Of a DNA stretch of 28,387 nt, positions 6,787-14,762 are shown one piece after another; the stretch's first letter is position 1; each line of letters opens with the position of its first letter. A program made the translations under genes and the position numbers. The notes beneath the pieces were generated by a model. The model saw nothing but the letters and a program-made list of their open reading frames with translations, made no database searches and was not told the DNA's origin. The stretch spans positions 1 through 28,387 of the forward strand of contig DATJXG010000247.1 of NCBI GenBank assembly GCA_035500455.1, read 5' to 3'. Source of the stretch: DATJXG01 sp035500455. GTDB lineage: Bacteria > Acidobacteriota > Terriglobia > Terriglobales > Acidobacteriaceae.

Positions 6787-8088
6787 TTATGGATTTCCTG
6801 TAGAGACGCTGTTCGCAACCTCTCCCGGGCCACCCGCGTGACTGGGTGGTGAGGAAACTCTTATCCCAAAGCGCAGCACCAGCACCAGGGCGCACAGCGC
6901 CACGAAGCACTGCAAGAACATGCCCCACATCCAGGTGAAGGTGGTGCTTGGCGAGTTGTTGCCGCCCTTCAGATCCAGGCCCAACCCTGTCGAAAGCGGC
7001 GCCAGCAGAAGCAGCAGGGCGAAGCCGAACAGGCTCGTCACTGCCATGGACCATCCCAGACGTCCCAGAGAACTCTGTTGTTTCGCGGCAGGCTGCTCCA
7101 AACTCGCTCTTGCGGATGCCGCGTCAATTCGTGCCAGGGCCGGCAGGGAAGTGCCGCGCGAAAGAGCTGCGGCCACCTGCAAGGCCGACGCGGGACGATT
7201 GGCCGGATCGGGCTCCAGGCACTGCAGGATCGCTTGCCGTACCCAGGGATCAACTCCGGCAAGGTTCTGCAATGAGGGCAAAGTTTTTTCCGGGCGAAGA
7301 AGTTCCGCTGCGGTCCGCAATTCGATGCCGCGCTTTCCGGTAAAAATCTCATACAGCACCAGACCGAGGGCATAGAGATCGCTGCGCGCCGTGATTTCCT
7401 TCCCCGCCAGTTGTTCCGGCGCCATATAACCGGGAGTGCCGGCATCAAGCTCGTGATGCAGGTCGGTGGCGGGAGCGGCCAGCCCGAAATCGGTGATGCG
7501 CACGTTGCCGCGGTCGTCGAGCATCACATTCGCCGGTTTGAGGTCGCGATGAAGGATGCCGGCGGCATGCGCGGCCGTCAGTCCGGAGCAGAGTTGCAGA
7601 GCGACGTCCAGTGCCTTATCGGGAGAGAGCCTTCCAATTCGGCGCAGGAGAGTATGCAAATCCTCGCCGCTGATGAACTCCATGGTGATGAAAACGCGCC
7701 CTTCGGTCTCGCTGATGTCGAATACCCGGCAGATATTGGGGTGAGAAATCTGCCGCGCCAGCCGCACTTCCCGGTAGAAACGGGCCAAAGCGCCGGCCTC
7801 GCCCTGCAGCCGCCCGGGATAGAACTTCAGCGCCACCTTTTGGTCCAGAGTCATGTCATCCGCGCGATAGACCTCGGCCGTTCCGCCGCTGCCCAGCAGG
7901 GCAACGATGCGGTAGCGCTTGGCGAGAAGAGTTCCCGGCGGAAATTGCTTCGGTCTTGCTTCCCGATGCGCAGCTCCAGCCAGTTGCGCAGATTCGCGGG
8001 TGGGCTCGGCTGCGGCAAGAGTATGCCCACATGCGGAACACACGGGCGCCAGGGCTGGGGCGGCAGCGGCGGAACTGAACTCAGGCAT
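6787..8088 (-). CDS. Membrane-anchored eukaryotic-like Ser/Thr protein kinase
   Basis: Hanks-type kinase of 433 residues. The ATG at 8088 is preferred over an in-frame TTG at 8127. A short N-terminal segment with CSACGH (17-22) suggests half of a zinc ribbon. The kinase domain covers about 58-310: glycine loop LLGSGGTAEVY (64-74), ATP lysine K88 (VALKFY), catalytic loop ILHRDLKPANVML (178-190), ITDFGLA (198-204), GTPGYMAPEQL (217-227). It ends with two predicted membrane spans (about 344-366 and 386-408), so the kinase domain is predicted cytoplasmic. The spans are separated by a short extracytoplasmic loop, too small for a typical PASTA sensor. It precedes the phosphofructokinase gene on the same strand and is divergent to a STAS/PP2C pair, so it may phosphorylate a partner-switch component or glycolytic target; neither is proven. 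Confidence 0.93.
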   Translation of the reverse strand: MPEFSSAAAAPALAPVCSACGHTLAAAEPTRESAQLAGAAHREARPKQFPPGTLLAKRYRIVALLGSGGTAEVYRADDMTLDQKVALKFYPGRLQGEAGALARFYREVRLARQISHPNICRVFDISETEGRVFITMEFISGEDLHTLLRRIGRLSPDKALDVALQLCSGLTAAHAAGILHRDLKPANVMLDDRGNVRITDFGLAAPATDLHHELDAGTPGYMAPEQLAGKEITARSDLYALGLVLYEIFTGKRGIELRTAAELLRPEKTLPSLQNLAGVDPWVRQAILQCLEPDPANRPASALQVAAALSRGTSLPALARIDAASARASLEQPAAKQQSSLGRLGWSMAVTSLFGFALLLLLAPLSTGLGLDLKGGNNSPSTTFTWMWGMFLQCFVALCALVLVLRFGIRVSSPPSHAGGPGEVANSVSTGNP

Positions 8089-8913
8089 AAGGCTTACTCG
8101 CAAAACATTGGTGCTGACGTGAGGCAATTAGAAGCGCCGCTCTAACGAGGGTCAAGACTTTCTCAGAGATTGGCGAGGAGGAAAGCGCGCGCCGAGTGCA
8201 AAGTGGGACAGCCGGTGCCATAGCGCCGGCGCCAGCTAAAGGCGCATCGCAAGTTGCCATTTTCTGTTCCTGACAGACGGCTACTTAGAAGTGCGATGCA
8301 CGGCAAGGGCCAGTTCCTTCAACAGCCTCAGTGATTGAAGGCAGGCACCTTCCCGTTCTGGAACGAGTTGGAGGCCTGACACTTTTGGTCATCGACGGCC
8401 TCGGCCGAGGATTGCCCACTCCAGACCCAATTCGGGAAATGCCGGTAGAGTTCGACACCCATGCGGAGGCAACAGGCGGAATGCAGGCTGGCCTTGCGGC
8501 GGTTGGGAGTTCCTGTCGGGCCCGCCGGCCGGCCATGGGCTCAGGGGAGGCTTGGGAGGCCGGCCGGCGACCACAGGGCTCGCCTTGGCAATCACTCGCG
8601 GCTCGTGGCGGAGCCAGGTAGCAAGAGCCAGTCTTGCAGACCGACCCCTTTCTCCGGCAAGCAGCATCCTGATCGAACAGGCGTGCAAACGCACCGTAGT
8701 CTTCGCGGTTGCCGGTGTCAAAGACTTCCGTCCTATGACTGGCATAGGCGCGAACTTGTCAGCGCCGCCCACTGCTCGCAATGTTCCGTTTCCGGCATTT
8801 GCCCGAACTCTCGCCCCGGCCGCCCGTTTGGCCTCCTGTTGCGGGCCCCGGTTCATGGCTTGCAATGGCCGCACGCACGCGCTACGCTTCTGCAACGCGT
8901 TGGAGAGGCGAAG
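8089..8913. other. Long divergent intergenic region with one strong hairpin
   Basis: There are 825 bases between the kinase start and the STAS gene start. Several frames stay open because of the high GC content, including one that reads into the STAS gene from 8461, but none has recognizable protein similarity or a good ribosome-binding site. The one structure seen is the inverted repeat at 8523-8569. No tRNA-like or riboswitch-like fold was recognized. Promoters for both divergent transcription units are expected here but none was convincing. Confidence 0.5.
8523..8569. repeat. Perfect 12-bp inverted repeat (GGCCGGCC hairpin)
   Basis: CGCCGGCCGGCC at 8523-8534 is exactly reverse complementary to GGCCGGCCGGCG at 8558-8569, with a 23-base spacer. 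It lacks a T-run, so it is not a standard terminator. It could be a protein site or an RNA hairpin in the untranslated region upstream of the STAS gene. Confidence 0.6.
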
Positions 8914-9264
8914 ATGACCCTCAAAATGCAGACTCATCAGACCGGCGGAGTCACCGTGATTACCTGCCAGGGTCGCATCACCTTCGGCGAAGACGCCGGG
9001 GCTCTGCGGGAGAAGCTGAAAGAGGTGCTGAACTCCACCCGGCGGGTGGTGCTGAATCTCTCCGGCGTCAGCTACATCGATAGCGGCGGACTCGGCACTC
9101 TGGTGGGGGTTTACTCCTCGGCCCGTTCGGCGGGGGCTGACATCAAGCTGAGCGGCCTGGGGCAGCGGCTGCGGGATGTGCTGCAGGTCACCAAGCTGGT
9201 GACTGTCTTCGAGGCCTACGAAAGCGAGGAGCAGGCAGTCGCCGCCTTTCAGCACGGGGCCTGA
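8914..9264 (+). CDS. STAS-domain anti-sigma factor antagonist
   Basis: A 116-residue single STAS domain of the SpoIIAA/RsbV type. These proteins release a sigma factor by binding its anti-sigma kinase, and are switched off when a conserved Ser is phosphorylated. The sequence shows VTVITCQGRITFGEDAGALR (13-32), VVLNLSGVSYIDSGGLGTL (45-63) with Ser57 in DSGG as the expected phosphorylation site, and LVTVFEAYESEEQAV. The start at ATG 8914 follows GGAGAGG at 8902-8908 with good spacing. The open frame continues upstream for 151 codons but shows no similarity there. It is followed 106 bases later by an RsbU-like phosphatase, the expected enzyme for reactivating it. No RsbW-like anti-sigma kinase is in the window. 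Confidence 0.92.
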   Translation: MTLKMQTHQTGGVTVITCQGRITFGEDAGALREKLKEVLNSTRRVVLNLSGVSYIDSGGLGTLVGVYSSARSAGADIKLSGLGQRLRDVLQVTKLVTVFEAYESEEQAVAAFQHGA

Positions 9265-9370
9265 AGCGCCCCGCGGGTAGTTTTCGTTTCAGCCAGGCTG
9301 GTTTCCCCACGGGGCGGCCAGATGAAATAATGATTTTCGCCGGCACGCGTTCGACAGCGCCATCAATCTC

Positions 9371-11032
9371 ATGTCTGTGTCTAACATCACCGCTCCCAGG
9401 GCCGATTCCAGTTCGGCGGCCTTTCCCACGCTGGTCTTTGTCCAGGGCAACGAACAGCGAACCATAACTCTCGATCACTCGCCCTACACCGTCGGCCGCA
9501 GGGTTGACAAGGATCTGGTCATTGCCGATCCCCGGGTTTCGCGCGACCACGCCAGCATCGTCTCCGAAGACGGACAGTTTTTCGTGGTGGACCAGGGCAG
9601 CAAGCACGGCACCTACGTCAACGGCCAGAACGTGCAGCGGCAAAAGCTGGAGCGCAGTGACCGCCTGGAATTTGGCGTGCGCGACACGATCTATGTAGTA
9701 TTCGATCCCCACCACGCCTCCACCAACACCGCCCGCGAGTTTTTGAGCCAGATTTCGGGGATCAAGATCTCCACCGAGACCTCCGATCTGGAAAAGCTCA
9801 CCATGTTCCTGGACGCGGCGCGCAAGCTCAACAGCATCGGCGTGCTGGAGGAAATTTTCCTCACTCTGCTCGACACCACTCTGAAGCTCACCCACGCCGA
9901 GCGCGGCTACATCTTTCTGAAAACCGACGATGGGGGCCTGCGCCTGGGGGCCGGACGGAATTCCAAAGGCGAACCGCTGCTGGACGATAAAACCATCTCG
10001 CGTTCCATCCTCGAAGACGCGCTCAAGTCCAATTCGGAGTTTCTGCTCACCGATACCAGCGAAATGCTGGACCTTTCCGGCAGAAAGAGCGTGGTGGCAT
10101 TCGATCTGCGCACCGTGATTTGCATCCCCTTGCGCAAGCCGCAGGTGCAGACCGGGCGCGAGCGCCAGGCAAGCACTGCGGATGACGTTCTGGGCGCGCT
10201 GTACGTGGACTCCCGCTTCGCCTCCCGCGAAATCTCCGAAGTCAGCAACGACATTCTGCGCGCCATCGCGACAGAAGCTGCTTCGCTGATCGAGAACGCC
10301 CGCCTGGTGCAAGCCGAGGAAGAGTCCCGGCGCTACCAGCAGGAGTTGAGCATTGCCGCCACCATCCAGCAGCGGCTGATGGCGGTGACCATCCCTGAGG
10401 TGCCCTTCGCCCGCCTCAACGCCCGCAACCTGCCCTGTAAAGACATCGGAGGGGATTTCTACGACGCGGTCAGCACCGACGATGGCCTGACGGTCGTGCT
10501 TTGCGACGTCAGCGGCAAGGGAGTGTCGGCGGCATTGCTGGCTTCGACTCTCCAGGGCATGGTTTACTCCCAGCTCGCCGCCGGATGGGACCTCACCGAG
10601 ATCGTGACCGCGGCCAACCGCTATTTCACTCACAAGCACATCGGCGAAAAATACTGCACCCTGGTGATCGCCCGCGTGCGCCGCGATGGCGAACTGGAAT
10701 ACGTCAACTGCGGCCACGTGCCGCCGCTTCTGGTCTGCAACAATGAAGTGATCCGCCCAGCTCACGGGAATGTGCCGGTGGGGCTGCTGCCCGACGCCAC
10801 TTATGAGAGCGACCATTTCCAGTTGCACGCTGGAGACCGCTTGATCCTGGTCACCGACGGGGTCACCGAAGCGGAGAACGGCGAGGGCGAGTTCTTCGAC
10901 AATCCCCGGCTGGAAGAGGTGGCGGAGAAAGGCGGTTCCATGGAGGATATCTTCTCCGCCGTGGCCAAGTTCTGCGACGGCGTCCCCATGGGCGATGACT
11001 GCACGGTGGTGGAACTGGTTTACGCGGGATGA
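9371..11032 (+). CDS. FHA-GAF-PP2C (SpoIIE/RsbU-type) phosphatase
   Basis: A 553-residue cytoplasmic signalling protein. Residues ~18-112 are an FHA domain (YTVGRRVDKDLVI, PRVSRDHASI, SKHGTYVNG), which binds phosphothreonine. Residues ~140-315 are a GAF-like sensor (LTHAERGYIFLK, VICIPLRK, LGALYVDSR). A coiled-coil linker (EEESRRYQQELSIAATIQQRLM, 316-337) leads into the PP2C phosphatase domain (~345-552) with metal motifs GGDFYD (360-365), CDVSGKG (378-384), TDGVTE (495-500) and MGDDCTVV (540-547). All metal-binding Asp positions expected in SpoIIE-type phosphatases appear present. The likely substrate is the phosphorylated STAS protein encoded just upstream. The FHA domain gives a plausible link to the Ser/Thr kinase at 6787-8088, which could autophosphorylate on Thr; that link is inference. 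Confidence 0.95.
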   Translation: MSVSNITAPRADSSSAAFPTLVFVQGNEQRTITLDHSPYTVGRRVDKDLVIADPRVSRDHASIVSEDGQFFVVDQGSKHGTYVNGQNVQRQKLERSDRLEFGVRDTIYVVFDPHHASTNTAREFLSQISGIKISTETSDLEKLTMFLDAARKLNSIGVLEEIFLTLLDTTLKLTHAERGYIFLKTDDGGLRLGAGRNSKGEPLLDDKTISRSILEDALKSNSEFLLTDTSEMLDLSGRKSVVAFDLRTVICIPLRKPQVQTGRERQASTADDVLGALYVDSRFASREISEVSNDILRAIATEAASLIENARLVQAEEESRRYQQELSIAATIQQRLMAVTIPEVPFARLNARNLPCKDIGGDFYDAVSTDDGLTVVLCDVSGKGVSAALLASTLQGMVYSQLAAGWDLTEIVTAANRYFTHKHIGEKYCTLVIARVRRDGELEYVNCGHVPPLLVCNNEVIRPAHGNVPVGLLPDATYESDHFQLHAGDRLILVTDGVTEAENGEGEFFDNPRLEEVAEKGGSMEDIFSAVAKFCDGVPMGDDCTVVELVYAG

Positions 11033-11107
11033 ATCGTTTTAATACGGGAGTTTCTCTGCTAATTTCCCTGCCGGCCGCGAACTCTTCGATGGTATCCTTC
11101 TCCCGCC

Positions 11108-12943
11108 ATGCACTTCACTCTGCTTGACTGGTCGGCGGTCCTCGCCTATCTCGGCATCACTCTTTTCCTCGGCCTCTACTTCCGCAATCGCTCGGGAAAG
11201 AGCGTAGACGACTATTTTGTCTCCGGCCGCAATGTTTCCTGGTGGCTGGCCGGCACCTCGATGGTCGCCACCACCTTCGCCGCCGACACTCCTCTGGTGG
11301 TGACCGGCCTGGTCTATACCCAGGGCATCGCCGGGAATTGGCTGTGGTGGGCGTTCCTGCTCTCCGGCATGATGACCGTGTTTCTGTTCGCCCGCCTGTG
11401 GCGCCGTTCCGGCCTGCTCACCGACGTGCAGTTTGCGGAAATGCGTTACACGGGAAAGCCCGCGGCCTTCCTGCGCGGCTTCCGCGCGGTGTACCTCGGG
11501 CTGCTGATGAATTGCCTGATTCTCGGCTGGGTAACCAAAGCCATGACCAGCATCGTGGCCGCGACCCTGGGGGTAAGCGATTATCGTGCCCTGCTCATCT
11601 GCGTTCTCTTCCTGATTCCATTCACCGGGCTCTACGTCGCCCTCGGCGGCCTCTGGGGCGTGCTGTGGACTGACCTGTTTCAGTTCGCGCTGAAGATGGC
11701 GATCGTCATCGGCGTCGCCTGGTACGCCGTGGCGGCAGCGGGAGGAATGCACGCCCTCCTCGGGCGCCTGGCGGAAGCGCGCGCCGCCGCCGGACCGCAG
11801 GCCGGCGACGCTACCTCATTTTTTCCCGACTTTTCGCGGCCGGTGTCCGGTGAGGGCATATGGGTGCTGCCGGTGCTCACATTCCTCGTGAACATCGGCC
11901 TGCAATGGTGGGCATTCTGGTATCCCGGCGCCGAGCCCGGCGGCGGCGGCTACATCGCGCAGCGCATCTTCAGCGCCAAAGACGAGCGCAATGGCCTGCT
12001 CTCCGTTCTGTGGTTTAACGTCGCCCACTATGCTCTGCGGCCCTGGCCGTGGATTCTCACCGCCCTGGCGGTAATCGTCCTCTATCCGCACCTGCAGCAT
12101 CCGGAAAGCGGTTACATGCTGGTGGTTGGCCAGCACGTGCCCCCGGCGCTGCGCGGAATCGTGATCGCGGGCTTCATGGCAGCATTCATGTCCACCATCG
12201 CGACCCAGCTCAATTGGGGCGCCTCTTACCTGGTGTCGGATTTCTACCGCCGCTTCATCGTCCGCGATGCCACCGACCACCACTACGTGCAGATCTCCCG
12301 CCTGGCCACAGTGGTGCTGGTGATCGCTTCTGCCGGGATTTCCTGGCTCCTGGCCGACATTCGCTCGGGATGGCAAGTGGTTCTTGAAGTGGGAGCTGGG
12401 ACGGGTGGCGTTTATCTGCTGCGCTGGTATTGGTGGCGGATCAACGCCTGGAGCGAGATTTCCGCCATGGCAACAGCTCTGGCCGTAACCCTGTTTCTGC
12501 GTGGAGTGGCGCCCTTTTCCGGCAACAATGCCGTAGTCTTCGCCAAAACCGCTCTGGCCACCACGCTGGTGACCACGCTGGTCTGGCTGATCGTCACCTT
12601 CTCCACTGCACCCGAACCCGAGAGTGTGCTGGTCAAGTTCTACCGCAGCGTGCGCCCCCATGTGAGCGGATGGCAGCCCATCGCCCGCCTCGCTCCCGAA
12701 GTTGCCCAGACTCGCGATCTGGGGCGGAACCTGCTCTCCTGGGCTCTCGGCTGCGCTATGGTGTACCTGGCGCTGTTCGGCTCGGGATATCTGCTTCTGG
12801 AGGCCTTCACCAAAGGGACGGTATTGCTGGTGCTGGCGGCCGTTTGTGCCTGGGCCTTGTACGCCAACCTGGTGCGCGGAGGATGGGAAGAGGAGAGCCC
12901 GAGTGCGGAAAATTTCGAGGGCAGCCGCGCGCTATCGCATTGA
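11108..12943 (+). CDS. Sodium:solute symporter (SSS family)
   Basis: A 611-residue integral membrane protein with about 13-15 hydrophobic segments. The N-terminal region shows the SSS pattern: AVLAYLGITLFLGLYFRNRS, then DDYFVSGRNVSWWLAGTSMV and ATTFAADTPLVVTGLVY. Other family hallmarks are GWVTKAMTSIVAATLGVS, LYVALGGLWGVLWTDLFQF and FMAAFMSTIATQLNWGASYL. Members couple Na+ entry to uptake of sugars, amino acids, nucleosides or organic acids; the substrate cannot be named from sequence. The C-terminal tail (~550-611) adds two more membrane spans. It starts 75 bases after the phosphatase gene on the same strand, so read-through transcription is possible, but no functional link is evident. Confidence 0.93.
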   Translation: MHFTLLDWSAVLAYLGITLFLGLYFRNRSGKSVDDYFVSGRNVSWWLAGTSMVATTFAADTPLVVTGLVYTQGIAGNWLWWAFLLSGMMTVFLFARLWRRSGLLTDVQFAEMRYTGKPAAFLRGFRAVYLGLLMNCLILGWVTKAMTSIVAATLGVSDYRALLICVLFLIPFTGLYVALGGLWGVLWTDLFQFALKMAIVIGVAWYAVAAAGGMHALLGRLAEARAAAGPQAGDATSFFPDFSRPVSGEGIWVLPVLTFLVNIGLQWWAFWYPGAEPGGGGYIAQRIFSAKDERNGLLSVLWFNVAHYALRPWPWILTALAVIVLYPHLQHPESGYMLVVGQHVPPALRGIVIAGFMAAFMSTIATQLNWGASYLVSDFYRRFIVRDATDHHYVQISRLATVVLVIASAGISWLLADIRSGWQVVLEVGAGTGGVYLLRWYWWRINAWSEISAMATALAVTLFLRGVAPFSGNNAVVFAKTALATTLVTTLVWLIVTFSTAPEPESVLVKFYRSVRPHVSGWQPIARLAPEVAQTRDLGRNLLSWALGCAMVYLALFGSGYLLLEAFTKGTVLLVLAAVCAWALYANLVRGGWEEESPSAENFEGSRALSH

Positions 12944-12960
12944 AGACGGCAGGTTCAAGG

Positions 12961-13020
12961 TGAGAACTGACATCTGAGAACTGACATCTGAAAACCGGGA
13001 ACTGGTTTTCACACGAAATT
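12961..13020. repeat. 14-bp tandem repeat with TTTTCACAC tail
   Basis: TGAGAACTGACATC occurs twice in tandem and is followed by TGAAAACCGGGAACTG, then GTTTTCACACGAAATT. The unit length is 14 bases, as at 5457-5490. The tail TTTTCACAC(A/G)AAATT recurs at the his-leader copy (26008-26052). Confidence 0.65.
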
Positions 13021-13043
13021 TCCTCGCCCTCGGCACTTTATTG

Positions 13044-13370
13044 AATGTAGGCGCGGGCGTCCCCGCCGGTGCGGGAGCGGCAAAGAATTAGCAGCCCGTG
13101 GTGAAAAACGAGAATCCTTTATTCGTCCCTCAATTCACCAGACCTTGTCATCCCGTCTGTCATTGTCATCCCGAGCGAAGCGAGGGATCCAGGTTCTTGC
13201 CCGCGCGGCCACGCTTTCGCGTCCGGCACAAACCCAGATCCCTCGCTCCGCGAGGGATGACAATTGATGAAAAGTGCCGCTCGCCCGCTGCACTCCGACT
13301 TTCACCATGGGCTGCTAAGGGACAGTTCCCGACCGAGGGACGCACGGGCAGGGACGCCCGCGCCTACATT
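13044..13370. repeat. Outer inverted repeat of a nested repeat island
   Basis: AATGTAGGCGCGGGCGTCCC at 13044-13063 extends to 13067, and the whole 24-base arm is inverted at 13347-13370 with one mismatch. The two arms enclose the smaller GAGCGAAGCGA pair at 13162-13265. A half-copy of the GIY-YIG element arm (GCGAAGCGAAGGACCTAT) follows at about 13385-13402. The interval 12944-13416 holds no gene. Confidence 0.65.
13162..13265. repeat. REP-like inverted pair (GAGCGAAGCGAGGGATC)
   Basis: The left arm (13162-13190) reads ATTGTCATCCCGAGCG, then AAGCGAGGGATC. The right arm (13237-13265) is its inverse with a few mismatches. About 46 bases separate them. The core is the same as in the ends of the GIY-YIG element, but no nuclease coding sequence lies between the arms, so it resembles a non-autonomous derivative. 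Confidence 0.7.
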
Positions 13371-13416
13371 TGCTACTTCGCCCCGGCGAAGCGAAGGACC
13401 TATATTTCCCGGACGC

Positions 13417-14751
13417 CTAAGGATTCCAAATCTCCTCATGCGGCTCGGGCGCATACCAATCCTCTCTGGTCAGCGGCAATCCGCTTCGGCCATCTTCGCT
13501 TTTGATCAGCAGCGTCTGGTAGAGATCGAGCTTGCCGCTGTGGAAGTAATGCGCCGAGCCTGCCATGTGCAACCGCCAGATGCGATACGTCACTTCATCC
13601 ACCAGGCGGCGCGCCTGCTCGCTGTGCTGCTCCAGGCCGCGCACCCAATGGCGAAGAGTCAGGGCATAGTGCTCACGCAGATTCTCGACGTCGCGCACTT
13701 CAAATCCTGCCTGCTCGGCGGCGCGGGCGATCACTCCGATGGGAGGCAATTCGCCGTCGGGGAAAACATAGATGTCCCCAAACGTCGGGGCCTGCGCATG
13801 AAACCGGCTCTCCGGCACGCCGATGCCGTGGTTGAGAAACGCTCCTCCTGGGCGCAGGGCGCGGTAGGCGCAGCTGAAATATTCCCGCAGATTCACTTCG
13901 CCGACGTGCTCCACCATGCCGACACTGACCGCCTTGTCAAAGCCCGCAGCCTCGGCGATGTCGCGATAGTCGAGCAGCTTCACCTGGCAGCGTCCGCTCA
14001 GGCCGGCCTGGCGGATGTGTTCCTCCGCCAACTCGAACTGCTGCCGGCTGAGCGTGATGCCCACCGCGTTCACGCCATACTCCCGCGCCGCATACATCAC
14101 CAGCCCGCCCCAGCCGCAGCCGATATCGAGCAGACGCTCGCCCGGCTTCAGCCGCAGTTTGCGGCAAATGTAGTTCAGCTTGCGGGTCTGCGCCGTCTCG
14201 AGATCGTCGTTGACGTCGCGAAAGTAGGCGCACGAATAAGTCATCGCCGGATCAAGCCAAAGTGCGTAGAAGTCATTCGACAGGTCGTAGTGATAGCTCA
14301 CCGCCTGGCGGTCGCGTTCTTTCGAGTGCAGCTTGCCCTGCAGCTTTGCTCCAGGCCGCACCGGGTGCAACCCACCCTTCCCGGAGAGCCCGGCCAACGT
14401 CAATCCAAGACGCAGGTTCTGCTTGCGCGAGCGCCTGGCTTCCGCGAGAAAGTCGGCCAGGGGGAACACGCCTTCGATATCGCCTTCCAGATCGAAATCC
14501 CCGTAGATGTAAGCCTCGGCCAGCGCCAGTGGGTTGGAGCCGCTAAACGCCGCCCGCAGCGCTCCCGGGCGTTTGATCTTCCAGCGAAAGCGGGGAAACT
14601 GTCCCGGCTCTGGGTCCCACTGGGTGCCATCCCACAACTCGAGGGCAAAGTTCCGCGGGTGGTAACCGCGAAATAGTTCTTGCAGGAAGTTCAGGGTCTT
14701 GGTTGCGTCTTTGTCGGCGAGGGGCGTCGGTTGGAAGGATGGAAGCGCCAT
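13417..14751 (-). CDS. cfa: Cyclopropane-fatty-acyl-phospholipid synthase family methyltransferase
   Basis: A 444-residue SAM-dependent enzyme of the Cfa/CmaS family, which adds a methylene bridge to unsaturated acyl chains of membrane phospholipids. Residues ~20-130 form the N-terminal domain common to bacterial Cfa proteins (ALAEAYIYGDFDLEGDIEGV, 77-96). Then come HYDLSNDFYALWLDPAMTYS (154-173) with Cys174, the SAM loop LLDIGCGWGG (207-216), VSVGMVEHVG (275-284), and NHGIG. The catalytic positions known for E. coli Cfa (YSC, EHVG) have equivalents. ATG 14751 is preferred because GAGG lies six bases upstream; ATGs at 14763 and 14766 are possible, the latter overlapping the stop of the upstream glucoamylase gene. 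It is probably cotranscribed with that gene. Confidence 0.93.
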   Translation of the reverse strand: MALPSFQPTPLADKDATKTLNFLQELFRGYHPRNFALELWDGTQWDPEPGQFPRFRWKIKRPGALRAAFSGSNPLALAEAYIYGDFDLEGDIEGVFPLADFLAEARRSRKQNLRLGLTLAGLSGKGGLHPVRPGAKLQGKLHSKERDRQAVSYHYDLSNDFYALWLDPAMTYSCAYFRDVNDDLETAQTRKLNYICRKLRLKPGERLLDIGCGWGGLVMYAAREYGVNAVGITLSRQQFELAEEHIRQAGLSGRCQVKLLDYRDIAEAAGFDKAVSVGMVEHVGEVNLREYFSCAYRALRPGGAFLNHGIGVPESRFHAQAPTFGDIYVFPDGELPPIGVIARAAEQAGFEVRDVENLREHYALTLRHWVRGLEQHSEQARRLVDEVTYRIWRLHMAGSAHYFHSGKLDLYQTLLIKSEDGRSGLPLTREDWYAPEPHEEIWNP

Positions 14752-14762
14752 AGCATGCCTCA

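Noticed and set aside
8461..8913. Possible 151-residue N-terminal extension of the STAS protein
   Set aside because: No similarity to a known domain, and the internal ATG 8914 has a good Shine-Dalgarno sequence and begins exactly at the STAS domain.
9188..10828. 546-codon open frame on the minus strand across the STAS/phosphatase genes
   Set aside because: The opposite strand encodes intact FHA, GAF and PP2C motifs. The antisense product is low-complexity His/Gly/Val-rich sequence typical of shadow frames.
13140..13260. Peptide-like frames reading CHPERSEGSR
   Set aside because: These are translations of the repeat sequence itself, not genes.
13264..14676. 470-codon plus-strand open frame over the cyclopropane synthase gene
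   Set aside because: It is antisense to a well-matched Cfa-family gene and begins in repeat DNA.
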